Shown here: one piece after another, positions 19,792 through 29,230 of the stretch
Position numbering within the stretch: position 1 is the stretch's first letter
Layout of the letters: each line of letters opens with the position of its first letter
Assembly (NCBI GenBank): GCA_902766045.1
Contig: CACXCA010000018.1
Location: forward strand, 62,001-126,000
Length of the DNA stretch: 64,000 nucleotides
Source: an uncultured Bacteroidales bacterium
Lineage (GTDB): Bacteria > Bacteroidota > Bacteroidia > Bacteroidales > Paludibacteraceae
Direction of reading: 5' to 3'
The notes under the pieces: model-generated
What the model was told of the DNA's origin: nothing
Databases searched by the model: none
The model's input: only the letters and a program-made list of their open reading frames with translations
Made by a program: the position numbers and the translations under genes

Positions 19792-21189
19792 TTATTTTAT
19801 CTCTTTAACATAAATCTGTCCCGTTGCATATTTCTTCACAATCACCTTCACGCCTTCATTCAGATAGCCACTTTCCGAAACAGCATTATAAGACTCTCCT
19901 TCTATTACTACCTTGCCTGATGGACAAAGAACAGTTTCAGTTATACCCTCTTTCCCCACCAAACTATTTTCTTTCTGCGACACTCCTACATATTCATCAT
20001 CAATGCTTTTGTTCAATGCCAAATTCTTAAACACACCCTCCACGCCGATTTTTGACGATAGATAAACAATCAAGACCGTAGAACCGATTAACGAGAAAAG
20101 AACCGTTGCCAAAGCAATGTATAACTGTTCGCCAGAAACTTTTTCGAACGTAAAGAAATCATTCGGAATCAATGTCAGAATCAATCCGGATATCAGCAAT
20201 ACGATACCTGCTATTCCGACTATACCAAACCCCGGTATGACAAACACTTCCAGCAGAATGAGAATCACACCGACAACGATCATGATACCCTCCCATGCTG
20301 TTGCCAATCCATCAATATACAACGGTGCAAAATATAGGATCGCCGCCACGATAGACACGACCAATGCGAATCCGACACCCGGAGTCTGCATTTCGAAATA
20401 GATTCCACCGATAATCAACATAATCAATATTCCATGTAACACCGGATTCAAGAGCCAGCCCTTTAAATCATCACCAAACGTAGGAGAATATGAGGATATC
20501 ACATAATCAGACTCATGCAAAGCCCCTTTTATGATTCCATCAATATCTTCATAGATTCCCTCACAATAACCATGTTCGACAGCCTCACTGGCCGTAAATG
20601 TCAAAATTTTGGTAGAGTCAATAATCCCAGGTATATAGACGAACTCATCCACCATTGCTTCAGCAATCTTGGGGTCACGGAACCATTTCTGAAGTGTATC
20701 TCCATTTTCAACTACCATCACCTTACCATGAGCTTCCGCTGTCGAACGAATGATAGAACGCATATAACTCTGATACTTGTCCGGCATTTTCTCTCCGTTA
20801 TCATTCACCACCGTTGCCGCACCGATATTGGCACCTTGACGCATGTAAATACTATCACAAGCGATGGAAATCAAAGCTCCAGCCGATGCAGCATTATTAT
20901 CAATAAACACATACACAGGTTTTGAATAGTTAAGTATCGCAGTACGCATAGAATCTGCGAAATCAACCTGTCCGCCATACGTATTCAGATGGAGGAACAC
21001 TGCATCCACCTGTTTTTCTTGTGCTTCTTTCAACCCATTCTTCAAATAGGTCCAAGACGTAGCACCAATCTCCTTAAAAATCTTTATCTCATAATACGAC
21101 TTCTGTGCGACACTCTTCATGGCACAGGAAAGAAGAAAAATGACAAATAAAAATTTGACAATATTCTGTTTGAAAAAAATCTGTTTCAT
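19792..21189 (-). CDS. Long NfeD-family membrane serine protease
   Basis: 465 residues. Signal-anchor FLFVIFLLSCAMKSVAQ leads to a ClpP/SppA-like protease domain (about 30-225; FLHLNTYGGQVDFADSMR and NNAASAGALISIACDSIYM with the nucleophile Ser region), then four to five membrane segments (about 245-390) and a C-terminal OB-fold-like NfeDC domain (about 400-465, GKEGITETVLCPSGKVVIEG). Long NfeD proteases with downstream partners are thought to act in membrane-protein quality control together with flotillin-like proteins; no flotillin-like gene is adjacent here. It is the first gene of the three-gene leftward run. Confidence 0.92.
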   Translation of the reverse strand: MKQIFFKQNIVKFLFVIFLLSCAMKSVAQKSYYEIKIFKEIGATSWTYLKNGLKEAQEKQVDAVFLHLNTYGGQVDFADSMRTAILNYSKPVYVFIDNNAASAGALISIACDSIYMRQGANIGAATVVNDNGEKMPDKYQSYMRSIIRSTAEAHGKVMVVENGDTLQKWFRDPKIAEAMVDEFVYIPGIIDSTKILTFTASEAVEHGYCEGIYEDIDGIIKGALHESDYVISSYSPTFGDDLKGWLLNPVLHGILIMLIIGGIYFEMQTPGVGFALVVSIVAAILYFAPLYIDGLATAWEGIMIVVGVILILLEVFVIPGFGIVGIAGIVLLISGLILTLIPNDFFTFEKVSGEQLYIALATVLFSLIGSTVLIVYLSSKIGVEGVFKNLALNKSIDDEYVGVSQKENSLVGKEGITETVLCPSGKVVIEGESYNAVSESGYLNEGVKVIVKKYATGQIYVKEIK

Positions 21190-21217
21190 TCCTATACGAA
21201 TCGAATTAGAACTATTA

Positions 21218-21225
21218 CAAAAGTA
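21218..21225 (-). promoter_or_regulatory. Promoter -7 box for the NfeD operon
   Basis: Minus-strand TACTTTTG fits TAnnTTTG, giving a leader of about 24 bases to the ATG at 21189. No clear -33 TTTG at the right spacing. Confidence 0.45.
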
Positions 21226-21394
21226 TAAAAATAAAAGAATAAATACGATTTATTCTCACAATATATCGATTTGAGTTTCTACAATCCTATATTCACATCC
21301 AAAATCAGCGTTATATCAATCTTTTTCAGAGACTAAACAAAATATTTTTTAATACAAAAAACACCTTTTCCCCTACACTCTAACAAAAAATAAG

Positions 21395-21402
21395 TATATT
21401 TG
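21395..21402 (+). promoter_or_regulatory. Promoter -7 box for the flavodiiron gene
   Basis: TATATTTG, an exact TAnnTTTG match, 30 bases upstream of the ATG at 21433. The upstream TTTTC at 21366 is a poor and badly spaced -33 box. Confidence 0.55.
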
Positions 21403-21432
21403 TAAAATATAACCTAAATAAAAAAAATCAAT

Positions 21433-22584
21433 ATGAGTATAGTAAAATATATCGGCGTGGATGATCCTGACTTAGATTTATTCGAAAGTCAATATGATGT
21501 ACCAGAGGGAATGTGCTATAATTCATACCTTGTTGAAGGTAGTAAGATAGCCATCATGGACACAGTAGATTCTCGCAAGACAAAAGAATGGATCGAGAAG
21601 TTGGAGAACGCACTAAACAATAAGAAACCTGACTATCTTGTGGTTCAACACATGGAACCTGATCATAGTGGTTCTATCGCTGCATTATTAGCTAAATACC
21701 CTGCTATCACGATAGTTGCTAGTGATAAAGCCATCAAGTTCATGGAACAGTTTTATGAAGGCATACAAATCAAGTCTCAAATAGTCAAAGAAGGTGACAT
21801 TCTTGATTTGGGCAACGATATAACGTTGAAATTCTACAGTGCTCCAATGGTACACTGGCCAGAAGTTCTGATGACCTACGTTGAAAAAGAAGAGACCCTC
21901 TTCTCTGCAGATGGATTTGGTAAGTTTGGTGTTTACAATGCTGATCCTGACGATTGGGCATGTGAGGCTCGTCGTTATTACTTCAACATCTGTGGTAAAT
22001 ACGGCAACAATGTAGCAAACGTATTAAAGAAAGTAGCCGCTGTTAAGATTCAAAAGATATGTCCGCTTCACGGTCCCGTTTTGGAAGGTGCTCAAATGGC
22101 AGAAGCCATTCGTTTGTACTCCATCTGGTCTAGCTACGGAGTGGAAACACCAGGTGTTTTGGTCGCTTATGCTTCCATACATGGTAATACAGGAAATGCT
22201 GCTAAGAAATTGGCAGAGATACTGAAACAGAAAGGGGCTCCTAAAGTAGCTGTTGCGGATTTAAGCCGTGACGATATGGAAGAAGCAATAGAAGATGCCT
22301 TCCGCATGGGTTCCATGGTATTAGCTTGTGCGACATACGATGGAAACATCTTCCCACCAATGCAACAATTCTTGTACAAACTAACCATAAAGGGATATCA
22401 ACGTCGCCGCGTTGGTCTCATCGAAAATGGAACTTGGGCGCCACAAGCTGCAAAGATAATGCGTACCGCCCTAGAAAACATGAAAGAAATTGAGATCGTA
22501 GAACCCGTTGTTTCAATCAAAAGTGCATTGAAAAAAAATGACGAGTCTCAATTGAATGCTCTCGCTGATGCTATATTAGCCTAA
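21433..22584 (+). CDS. Flavodiiron protein (A-type flavoprotein, O2/NO reductase)
   Basis: 383 residues. An N-terminal metallo-beta-lactamase-like domain carries the diiron ligands HxExDH as H73-M-E75-P-D77-H78, then MVHWPE, SADGFG and CPLHGP. A C-terminal flavodoxin domain (about 250-383) has the FMN phosphate loop ASIHGNTGNAAKKLA and ENGTWAP. These enzymes reduce O2 to water or NO to N2O and protect anaerobes. It is a core two-domain class A protein without rubredoxin or other extra domains. It is a single-gene unit with its own promoter and a strong hairpin directly after the stop. Confidence 0.95.
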   Translation: MSIVKYIGVDDPDLDLFESQYDVPEGMCYNSYLVEGSKIAIMDTVDSRKTKEWIEKLENALNNKKPDYLVVQHMEPDHSGSIAALLAKYPAITIVASDKAIKFMEQFYEGIQIKSQIVKEGDILDLGNDITLKFYSAPMVHWPEVLMTYVEKEETLFSADGFGKFGVYNADPDDWACEARRYYFNICGKYGNNVANVLKKVAAVKIQKICPLHGPVLEGAQMAEAIRLYSIWSSYGVETPGVLVAYASIHGNTGNAAKKLAEILKQKGAPKVAVADLSRDDMEEAIEDAFRMGSMVLACATYDGNIFPPMQQFLYKLTIKGYQRRRVGLIENGTWAPQAAKIMRTALENMKEIEIVEPVVSIKSALKKNDESQLNALADAILA

Positions 22585-22590
22585 TACAAA

Positions 22591-22619
22591 GCAAGGTGTT
22601 GTTTGAAACAACACCTTGC
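22591..22619 (+). terminator. Strong hairpin after the flavodiiron gene
   Basis: A perfect inverted repeat GCAAGGTGTTGT / ACAACACCTTGC with a five-base loop begins 7 bases after the stop codon. There is no T run after it (CCTCTACAATTTC), so termination may be partial or the structure may protect the 3' end. Confidence 0.6.
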
Positions 22620-22660
22620 CTCTACAATTTCAAGAAACCATAAAATCAAATAAATCTAAT

Positions 22661-25594
22661 ATGAATAAAACATCATTGCTCTTGTCATGCGCAACACTGT
22701 GCCTCTATTCCAGTGTTTTTGCTGCACCGTTGTACACCTTTGAAGACAACGAGATTCCTGGCGATTCATGGGATGCAGACATCTCCATTGTCGCTAATCC
22801 ATCAACAGAAAACAACAATAGTAAAAACTGTTTAAAAGCCACATTCAAAGAGACGTGGGGCGCTATTGCCACCTTTTCTACGGCACCTGACTACTCCAAA
22901 TACGGATTAACCTTTTTAGTCTATTTGGAGAACCCCGGTGAAGTAGCAGCCCGTGCATACGATGGACAAACCAACTACGAAATCAAACAATCAGTTTTTG
23001 ATGCAAAGAAATGGACTCGCGTCTCGTTTGACTTCTCAAAACAAACCCCTACATCCAATAGCATCATCATCTTCACAGGTAGTGCCAACACGATATATGT
23101 GGATGATATCGAATTAGTTGCGTTAAACGAACTATCACAATCTGGATTCTCTTGTGATGGCATGGATGTGCCCTACTCCTATGGTACATTAGCCATCGGT
23201 GGTGGTGGATTCGTTTCCGGAATCATCTCATGCGAAAACACCAAAATAGCGAGAACCGACGTGGGAGGAGCATACAAATGGAATGCAGCCAACTGTTCAT
23301 GGAAGCCATTAACCAACTTTATCTCCGAAGAGGACAAGGGGCTTTATAGTATCGATGCTGCTGCCATCGACCCTCAAAACGAAAAGAACATCTATCTTTT
23401 AGCTGGTGCTCAATACTTTAGTTCTGCCAAGACTGCCATCTTATACTCTAACGATGGTGGTGAATCGTTTAAGGTTACGAACGTAAGCCACCTGATTTAT
23501 ACTCATGGAAATGGTGACGGACGAAACTGTGGTGAACGTATTGCAGTCGATCCCAACAACAGTAAAATCATCTATTGTGGAGGTAGAGCAAAGAATCCAT
23601 TAATTAAGAGTGAAGACGGCGGTGCCACATGGTCGGCTGTCTCTTCGTTCCCTTCTAATGTATATTCAGTAAACAAGAAATGGAACAGCTGGGATGCAAA
23701 CACTGAATGTACGACAACAGAAGACGACAATGGAACAACCACTGTTGTTTTCGACGGATCTCAGAAGAAGAACGGTATCACACAACGAATCTTTGTCGGA
23801 ATATCACGTACCAACGCCAGCAATGTGTATGTTTCAGAAGATGGCGGTGCCACATGGTCGGCTGTCACAGGTCTTCCTACAGATTTTATTCCATGCAAGA
23901 TGAGAATGGATCCAAATGGCAATCTTCTTATCGCCTATTCGAACAAAAAAGCATACGGAACAAGCGGTGCCATCTACCGATACAATCCTAACACGCAAAC
24001 GGCTGTCAACATATCTCCTCGTTCAAACATAGCTTACGGAGATGTTGTTGTTTCAAACAAGGATGCTAACAAATTGGTGGCTTGTACCAATAACACATGG
24101 ATCTCACAGAAATGGGACAATGGACAAACACCGAACGGTGATATCTATTGGACCTCAACCGACGGAGGTGTTACATGGCGTTCTTTACAAGACAATATGG
24201 TACTTACCAACAACAATGTGACATGGATCCCAGGCTATCAGATACACTGGAGTACACTCTGCATGGATGCAAACGATGATTCAAAAGTATCTGTTGGCTC
24301 AGGAAATGGTATCTTCACCTGCAACAACATCTGGTGTGAGGGCACTCCTACATTTTATTTTGATGTCAACGGATTAGAAGAAACCGTACCATTAGATTTA
24401 GTAAGTATTCCGAAGGGAGACCTTCTCTCTGTAATCGGTGATTATACAGGCTTTATACACAACAACATTCATGAGTTTGCTCCAATCCATGATCCAGCTC
24501 CTGGCACAACAGGTGGTATTAATTATTATAGTAAGAATGCAAACGTCATGATGCGTGTTGCCAACAGTGGTTTCTACTATACCACCACAGGTCATTCTGG
24601 CTGGAAAAGCATGGCTAAAACCAATTACTCATATACGAATCCATACTGCAACACCTGTGATGCTCTTCCATCCAATGAAGGGAAATGTGCCATCACAAAA
24701 GTAAATGACCAGTATCGATTCTTCTTAATCCCTGGTCCTGGCGAAAGTGGTATCTACTATTCAGACAACAACGGAGCCTCTTGGACCAAAATATCAGGGA
24801 CTGAGAATGCCACAAACATACAAGTAGATCCTGTCAACGATGCGTATGTCTATGCAGGTGGCAATAACACATTCTACTCAAGTAGCATCTATGGTGAGAG
24901 TTTCACCGCAAGTAATTTCAGTAACGACGGACATGGACGAATCACAATCCTCCCTGGCCACGAAGGTCTCATCTATGCACCTTGTGGAGGGAATGGTTTG
25001 AAAGTCTCGACTGACCATGGAAAGAGTTGGAACAACATTAAATATGTGACCCAATGTACTGCTGTCGGATGCGGAAAAGGAACGTCTGACGATTCCTATA
25101 CCATCTATATTTGGGGAAAAGCCAATGGTTGTGAGATAGGATTATATCGTTCTATCAATGAAGGAGAAAGCTGGCAACGGATCAATGATAACCAGAACCA
25201 ATTCGGAGGTCCTGGAAATGGTGATTTCGTCATTGGTGATTGGAACACCTACGGTCGTTTCTACATGAGTTCAATCGGTCTAGGTATCATCTATGGTGAG
25301 CTCTCAGAGAATCATCAAGAAACCACATGGAACTGTTTCATTGACAACACAGAATGTAAGAAACAAAGCACATCCGTTAATGAGATCAGTTCAGTCGATC
25401 TTCAGGTCTCTCCTAACCCATTCACATTCAGTTGTACACTGGCAGGACAAGGAGAATACATTGTAACCAATCTATTAGGTATTCCTATCGAGAGAGGTGT
25501 TGTGAACGGACAACTATCCACGGGAACACAATGGCCATCCGGCATCTATTATATCATATTTAATGATAAAACAACAAAAGTGATCAAGGAATAA
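22661..25594 (+). CDS. Secreted GH74 xyloglucanase-like enzyme with T9SS type A tail
   Basis: 977 residues from ATG 22661 (signal LLLSCATLCLYSSVFA); a longer frame opening at TTG 22616 lies inside the preceding hairpin. Residues about 24-155 look like a small carbohydrate-binding or jelly-roll module. The rest is GH74: RTDVGGAYKW with candidate catalytic Asp D200, NCGERIAVDPNN, several DGGATWSAV Asp-box turns, GLEETVPLDL and IGDYTGFIH with candidate catalytic Asp D594. GH74 enzymes cut the beta-1,4-glucan backbone of xyloglucan. The last 70 residues are a type A sorting domain (LQVSPNPFTF, LPSGIYYIIF-like, TTKVIKE). It is not in a recognisable polysaccharide utilisation locus. Confidence 0.9.
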   Translation: MNKTSLLLSCATLCLYSSVFAAPLYTFEDNEIPGDSWDADISIVANPSTENNNSKNCLKATFKETWGAIATFSTAPDYSKYGLTFLVYLENPGEVAARAYDGQTNYEIKQSVFDAKKWTRVSFDFSKQTPTSNSIIIFTGSANTIYVDDIELVALNELSQSGFSCDGMDVPYSYGTLAIGGGGFVSGIISCENTKIARTDVGGAYKWNAANCSWKPLTNFISEEDKGLYSIDAAAIDPQNEKNIYLLAGAQYFSSAKTAILYSNDGGESFKVTNVSHLIYTHGNGDGRNCGERIAVDPNNSKIIYCGGRAKNPLIKSEDGGATWSAVSSFPSNVYSVNKKWNSWDANTECTTTEDDNGTTTVVFDGSQKKNGITQRIFVGISRTNASNVYVSEDGGATWSAVTGLPTDFIPCKMRMDPNGNLLIAYSNKKAYGTSGAIYRYNPNTQTAVNISPRSNIAYGDVVVSNKDANKLVACTNNTWISQKWDNGQTPNGDIYWTSTDGGVTWRSLQDNMVLTNNNVTWIPGYQIHWSTLCMDANDDSKVSVGSGNGIFTCNNIWCEGTPTFYFDVNGLEETVPLDLVSIPKGDLLSVIGDYTGFIHNNIHEFAPIHDPAPGTTGGINYYSKNANVMMRVANSGFYYTTTGHSGWKSMAKTNYSYTNPYCNTCDALPSNEGKCAITKVNDQYRFFLIPGPGESGIYYSDNNGASWTKISGTENATNIQVDPVNDAYVYAGGNNTFYSSSIYGESFTASNFSNDGHGRITILPGHEGLIYAPCGGNGLKVSTDHGKSWNNIKYVTQCTAVGCGKGTSDDSYTIYIWGKANGCEIGLYRSINEGESWQRINDNQNQFGGPGNGDFVIGDWNTYGRFYMSSIGLGIIYGELSENHQETTWNCFIDNTECKKQSTSVNEISSVDLQVSPNPFTFSCTLAGQGEYIVTNLLGIPIERGVVNGQLSTGTQWPSGIYYIIFNDKTTKVIKE

Positions 25595-25630
25595 AAACAA
25601 CTACAAAATAGTTTTTTCAAAATTCCATGA

Positions 25631-25657
25631 TTTGTTATTTATAAATTTATATATTTG
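25631..25657 (+). promoter_or_regulatory. Promoter for the small type A T9SS gene
   Basis: TTTG (25631-25634) and TATATTTG (25650-25657); the -7 box is exact, the 15-base spacer is shorter than the usual 19-21. The leader to ATG 25693 would be about 29 bases. Confidence 0.5.
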
Positions 25658-25692
25658 TAGAAATATAATTAACCACAAAACACTATATTCTT

Positions 25693-26169
25693 ATGAAAAG
25701 AATTGCATTATTTATTTCATCCTTATTTCTTTTAGTTCTAACAGCTAATGCGAAAGAAGAAGGCACACTCAGAATTGTTCAATTGGACAATAATGAGCAA
25801 AGAGAAGTGTTATCAATAATTGGGAAAATAACATTCTCTTCAGAAGACATGTATTTATATTCTAATGACAATCAATTATTGGCACAAACATCTCTTAAAA
25901 GTATTCGAAAAATAGTATTCGAAGGAGAATTTTCAAATAATAAAGAGATAGCCAAAAATACATTATGCATCTATCCTAATCCTACGCAAGACGTCATCGT
26001 CATCGATGGATTAGAAAAGAATGAAACCACTCGAATTTACAACTTGCAAGGAATCTTATTAAAAACTGTACAAGCATCAGAGAAGACTCTCATTGATGTT
26101 TCTTCCTTGGCTAAGGGAACTTATCTACTTCAAGTAGGAACGCAAATTGTGAAATTCATTAAAGACTAA
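25693..26169 (+). CDS. Small secreted protein with T9SS type A sorting domain
   Basis: 158 residues. A signal peptide (IALFISSLFLLVLTANA) is followed by about 70 residues of unknown fold and a type A sorting domain: LCIYPNPTQDVIVIDGL, ETTRIYNLQGILLKTV, SSLAKGTYLLQVG and VKFIKD. It should be exported across the outer membrane by T9SS and probably anchored or released. Its short passenger (about 24-90) has no recognised domain. It has its own promoter and a strong terminator, so it seems independent of the GH74 gene upstream. Confidence 0.85.
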   Translation: MKRIALFISSLFLLVLTANAKEEGTLRIVQLDNNEQREVLSIIGKITFSSEDMYLYSNDNQLLAQTSLKSIRKIVFEGEFSNNKEIAKNTLCIYPNPTQDVIVIDGLEKNETTRIYNLQGILLKTVQASEKTLIDVSSLAKGTYLLQVGTQIVKFIKD

Positions 26170-26230
26170 AAATGAATCTCACAAACCAACTCAAGGAACT
26201 TTAATCGTTCCATTTTGAGTACATAAACGC

Positions 26231-26295
26231 AAAACCGTTTTAGAAAACTGATTTTGGAATATATTCCATCGTCAACTAATCTAAAACGGTTTTTT
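26231..26295 (+). terminator. Nested-palindrome terminator after the small T9SS gene
   Basis: A 13-base perfect inverted repeat (AAAACCGTTTTAG at 26231-26243, CTAAAACGGTTTT at 26281-26293) ends in a run of six T (26290-26295). Within its loop lies a second palindrome, TGGAATATATTCCA (26255-26268). The T run on the plus strand suits termination of the rightward gene at 25693. Another weak imperfect hairpin (CTCAAGGAAC...GTTCCATTTTGAG) lies just upstream at about 26190-26219. Confidence 0.65.
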
Positions 26296-26348
26296 CTCCT
26301 ATCATGGTCGTCTGAACACATATACGAATAATAAACAACAATAAAAAC

Positions 26349-29090
26349 ATGTCGAACAATACCGATTCAGAGAAAAACACAGTAATTATTCCAGCGGAAG
26401 GGGTGACTGAAATTACGAATAGCGAATACAAAGACAACACCGACCTTGTACATATCATCATCCGAGAAGGTGTGACAAAGATTGAATATAAAGCTTTCAA
26501 AGGCTGTTCAAACCTTGTCTCAGTAAAACTACCGAGCACATTAACTAAAATATGTTCCAGCGCATTTTATAATTGTTCCAAACTGAGTGATATCACGCTA
26601 CCCGACCATCTCTCTGAATTAGAATCACATGTTTTTTATGGTTGTAGTAGTCTTAAGAAAATAACGATTCCCGACACGATAACGCTATTGAAAGATAATA
26701 TCTTTGAAGAATGTTCTGGTCTCGAGGATATTACATTACCCAAGAACATAAATTATCTGTCCTTCTCACTTTTCAGAAATGCAACCAGTTTGAAGAAGAT
26801 AAATCTTCCTCAAGGTGTAAAAAAGATCGGCATCGCTGCTTTTGAAGGATGCACAAGTCTAACCTCAATCCAGTTACCGGATGCCATAGAAGAAATAGCC
26901 TATTCGGCATTCAACGGATGCACATCCCTATCGGATATTAAGTTGCCTTATTCATTAAAAGCATTGGGAGATAGTGTTTTTTGGAATTGTCCCAACCTGA
27001 AAAAAGTGGAACTGCCACCACACCTTTCTTCTATTGGTGGTGACTCATTTCCCAAGGAGACTGAAATCATCATTAGCCCTGAAAATCAAAACCTCAAGAA
27101 AGAAAATGATATGATTTTGAGCGCCACAGGGAAGGATCTCTTCTTCTGTAGTTCAAACGAAGAAAACATCACAATACCCTCCTCGGTAACCACCATAGGA
27201 AACCGTGTATTTGCCAAGAATCAACACATAAAAAACATCACGATACCGCACTCCGTAAAGAGTTTGGGAAAATATTGCTTCGATAGTTGTTCCTCCTTGA
27301 AAACCGTGGTTTTAGAAAACGGAGTGGAAGAAATAATGGATCAGGCCTTCTACCAATGTACACAACTGGAGTCTATTTCTTTCCCGATCTCTCTTAAACA
27401 CATCAGGAAGGAAGCGTTTAAAAATTGTACCAGTCTGAAGGAAGTCAATATTCCTTTAAACGTAAAAAAGATTGACGAAGATTCCTTTAACAGTTCAGGT
27501 GTGACCCAACTAACCATCGACTCCACCTGCGAATTAGGTAGGAATGCGTTCAACAAATGCACCAACCTCACAACAGCCGTTTTAGCCTGTAAGAATATCT
27601 CCGAATATGCCTTCTACGGATGTTCTTCTCTCCTCTCCGTCATTTTTCAAAAGACGGTTGAGCGTGTGACAATCGGTGCCTTTTACAACTGCAGAAGTCT
27701 AAAGACCGTTCACATAGCATACCTCAATAAAACAATTGACGGTCAATACTTCATAGAGCATAACAGTGACTGTGACATAAGAATGCAGGTCGAATCATCC
27801 TGGATGAATGTGACGAAGAGTGATTTCAACAACGTACGTGAGCTGGCGAAACAAGGCGATGCGAAAGCACAGAAAGAGCTTGGAGACTACTATTACAAAG
27901 GAGAAGGAACAAAAAAGGATTATGCAGCTGCCGCTAAATGTTACCTTTTATCTGCCAAACAGGGCTATCTTCCTGCACAATGGTCCATGGTACTATGTTA
28001 CACCAATGGCAAAGGCGTTGAATGTAACGACAGATTGGCCTTTGAATGGGCTCGAATTGCGGCTAAACAAGGTCATTCTGGTGCACAGACCTTAATAGGC
28101 GACTTCTACTCAAATGGTAAATATGTGATGAGGGATTACGAAAAAGCTGCAAAATGGTATAGAAAAGCAGCAAAGAACGGTAATGAAACCGCAGAAGGAA
28201 AATTAAAGCACCTGACTGAAAGGAACCTTATCCTCCCACCGAATGCAGTCAAACAGATAGATGAGACATTTGGCACTATCATCTTCAATGGGAAAAATAG
28301 GTGGATATGCAAAACAACCAACAGCTTTGTTCCAAAAGAAACGCCTTTCGACATAGAGTTGGAAGGCACATTGAACGAAGGAATTACTGATTCTCAACGT
28401 AAAGCGTATGCCGACTACCTACAAAAGAAGGATATATACTTCGAAGAGGTTCAACAAAAAGCTAAGCAACTCTATCGGGGAGCTAACCGAAAGACGAGGA
28501 ACCAACTGATACCGTTAGCGCTCTATATCGATCGTATGGGAAACTACGGATGGAGATGTCACAAAGCCTGGGGCGGCACCCCTAATGCGGTTATACTATC
28601 CGACGGACCTATTCAAATGGCAGAAGGAGACAACATCCTGTATAATTACGACAAAGTAATAGCTTCTCGTACAAACAAGAATTGGCATATCGGTGATAGC
28701 ACTTATCTGAATCTTTTCGGGGAGATCACAGAGGTGAACATCTGCACCTCAGGAGAAGAAGAAATGGATGAGGAACTCACGAAGGAAGAAACAGAACTCT
28801 TGATGTGGCTGACAACTGAACTCGACACAGAAACAATCAAACAGAAGGTGCTTGACTACTGCAACAACTGCTATGATATGTGGAGCGATAAAAAAATTGA
28901 AGCAGAAGACCTATTTGATGAGATTTCGATAAACTCCATATACATAAATGTCAAATTTGCAGCAGAAATCAAGCACATACCCGATATATTCCTGACCGGT
29001 GAATGTGAAGCCGACGAAGACCATGGTATATCAATCGGTTTCAGAAACAAAAAATTTATGATAATCAGCGAAGAAGGTGATGCTTTTTAA
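26349..29090 (+). CDS. BspA-like LRR and Sel1 repeat protein with unknown C-terminal region
   Basis: 913 residues. About 16 BspA/LRR_5 repeats fill residues 15-480 (pattern AFxGCxSLxxIxLPxxVxxI), then three Sel1 repeats (about 497-620; AKAQKELGDYYYKGEGTKKDY), then about 290 residues that I do not recognise (FGTIIFNGKNRWICKT, DRMGNYGWRCHKAWGG, ELTKEETELLMWLTTEL). No signal peptide or sorting domain is visible: it starts MSNNTDSEKN. This is unusual for BspA-type proteins, many of which are exported, and suggests a cytoplasmic or effector-like scaffold. Both repeat classes bind proteins. It is a single-gene unit with hairpins on both sides. Confidence 0.85.
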   Translation: MSNNTDSEKNTVIIPAEGVTEITNSEYKDNTDLVHIIIREGVTKIEYKAFKGCSNLVSVKLPSTLTKICSSAFYNCSKLSDITLPDHLSELESHVFYGCSSLKKITIPDTITLLKDNIFEECSGLEDITLPKNINYLSFSLFRNATSLKKINLPQGVKKIGIAAFEGCTSLTSIQLPDAIEEIAYSAFNGCTSLSDIKLPYSLKALGDSVFWNCPNLKKVELPPHLSSIGGDSFPKETEIIISPENQNLKKENDMILSATGKDLFFCSSNEENITIPSSVTTIGNRVFAKNQHIKNITIPHSVKSLGKYCFDSCSSLKTVVLENGVEEIMDQAFYQCTQLESISFPISLKHIRKEAFKNCTSLKEVNIPLNVKKIDEDSFNSSGVTQLTIDSTCELGRNAFNKCTNLTTAVLACKNISEYAFYGCSSLLSVIFQKTVERVTIGAFYNCRSLKTVHIAYLNKTIDGQYFIEHNSDCDIRMQVESSWMNVTKSDFNNVRELAKQGDAKAQKELGDYYYKGEGTKKDYAAAAKCYLLSAKQGYLPAQWSMVLCYTNGKGVECNDRLAFEWARIAAKQGHSGAQTLIGDFYSNGKYVMRDYEKAAKWYRKAAKNGNETAEGKLKHLTERNLILPPNAVKQIDETFGTIIFNGKNRWICKTTNSFVPKETPFDIELEGTLNEGITDSQRKAYADYLQKKDIYFEEVQQKAKQLYRGANRKTRNQLIPLALYIDRMGNYGWRCHKAWGGTPNAVILSDGPIQMAEGDNILYNYDKVIASRTNKNWHIGDSTYLNLFGEITEVNICTSGEEEMDEELTKEETELLMWLTTELDTETIKQKVLDYCNNCYDMWSDKKIEAEDLFDEISINSIYINVKFAAEIKHIPDIFLTGECEADEDHGISIGFRNKKFMIISEEGDAF

Positions 29091-29104
29091 TGCAGAACAA
29101 TGGG

Positions 29105-29167
29105 AAAGGGAGTTCTATAAATGACCAATGATAAAAAATCACGGGTTGAATTTATAGAACTCCCTTT
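29105..29167. terminator. Bidirectional terminator-like hairpin between convergent genes
   Basis: A perfect 17-base inverted repeat (AAAGGGAGTTCTATAAA at 29105-29121, complement at 29151-29167) with a 29-base loop, placed 14 bases after the rightward LRR gene and 63 bases beyond the stop of the leftward PorP gene. The plus-strand arm ends CCCTTTTCT, a short T tract. Confidence 0.6.
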
Positions 29168-29230
29168 TCTTACAGATCAAAGTCTGCCGGCAGAATGATA
29201 GTCATTCATTCAAATGACTATGCATTCCCC

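Noticed and set aside
22616..22660. Upstream TTG start for the GH74 gene
   Set aside because: It lies in the 3' arm of the hairpin after the flavodiiron gene and the added residues precede a proper signal peptide starting at 22661.
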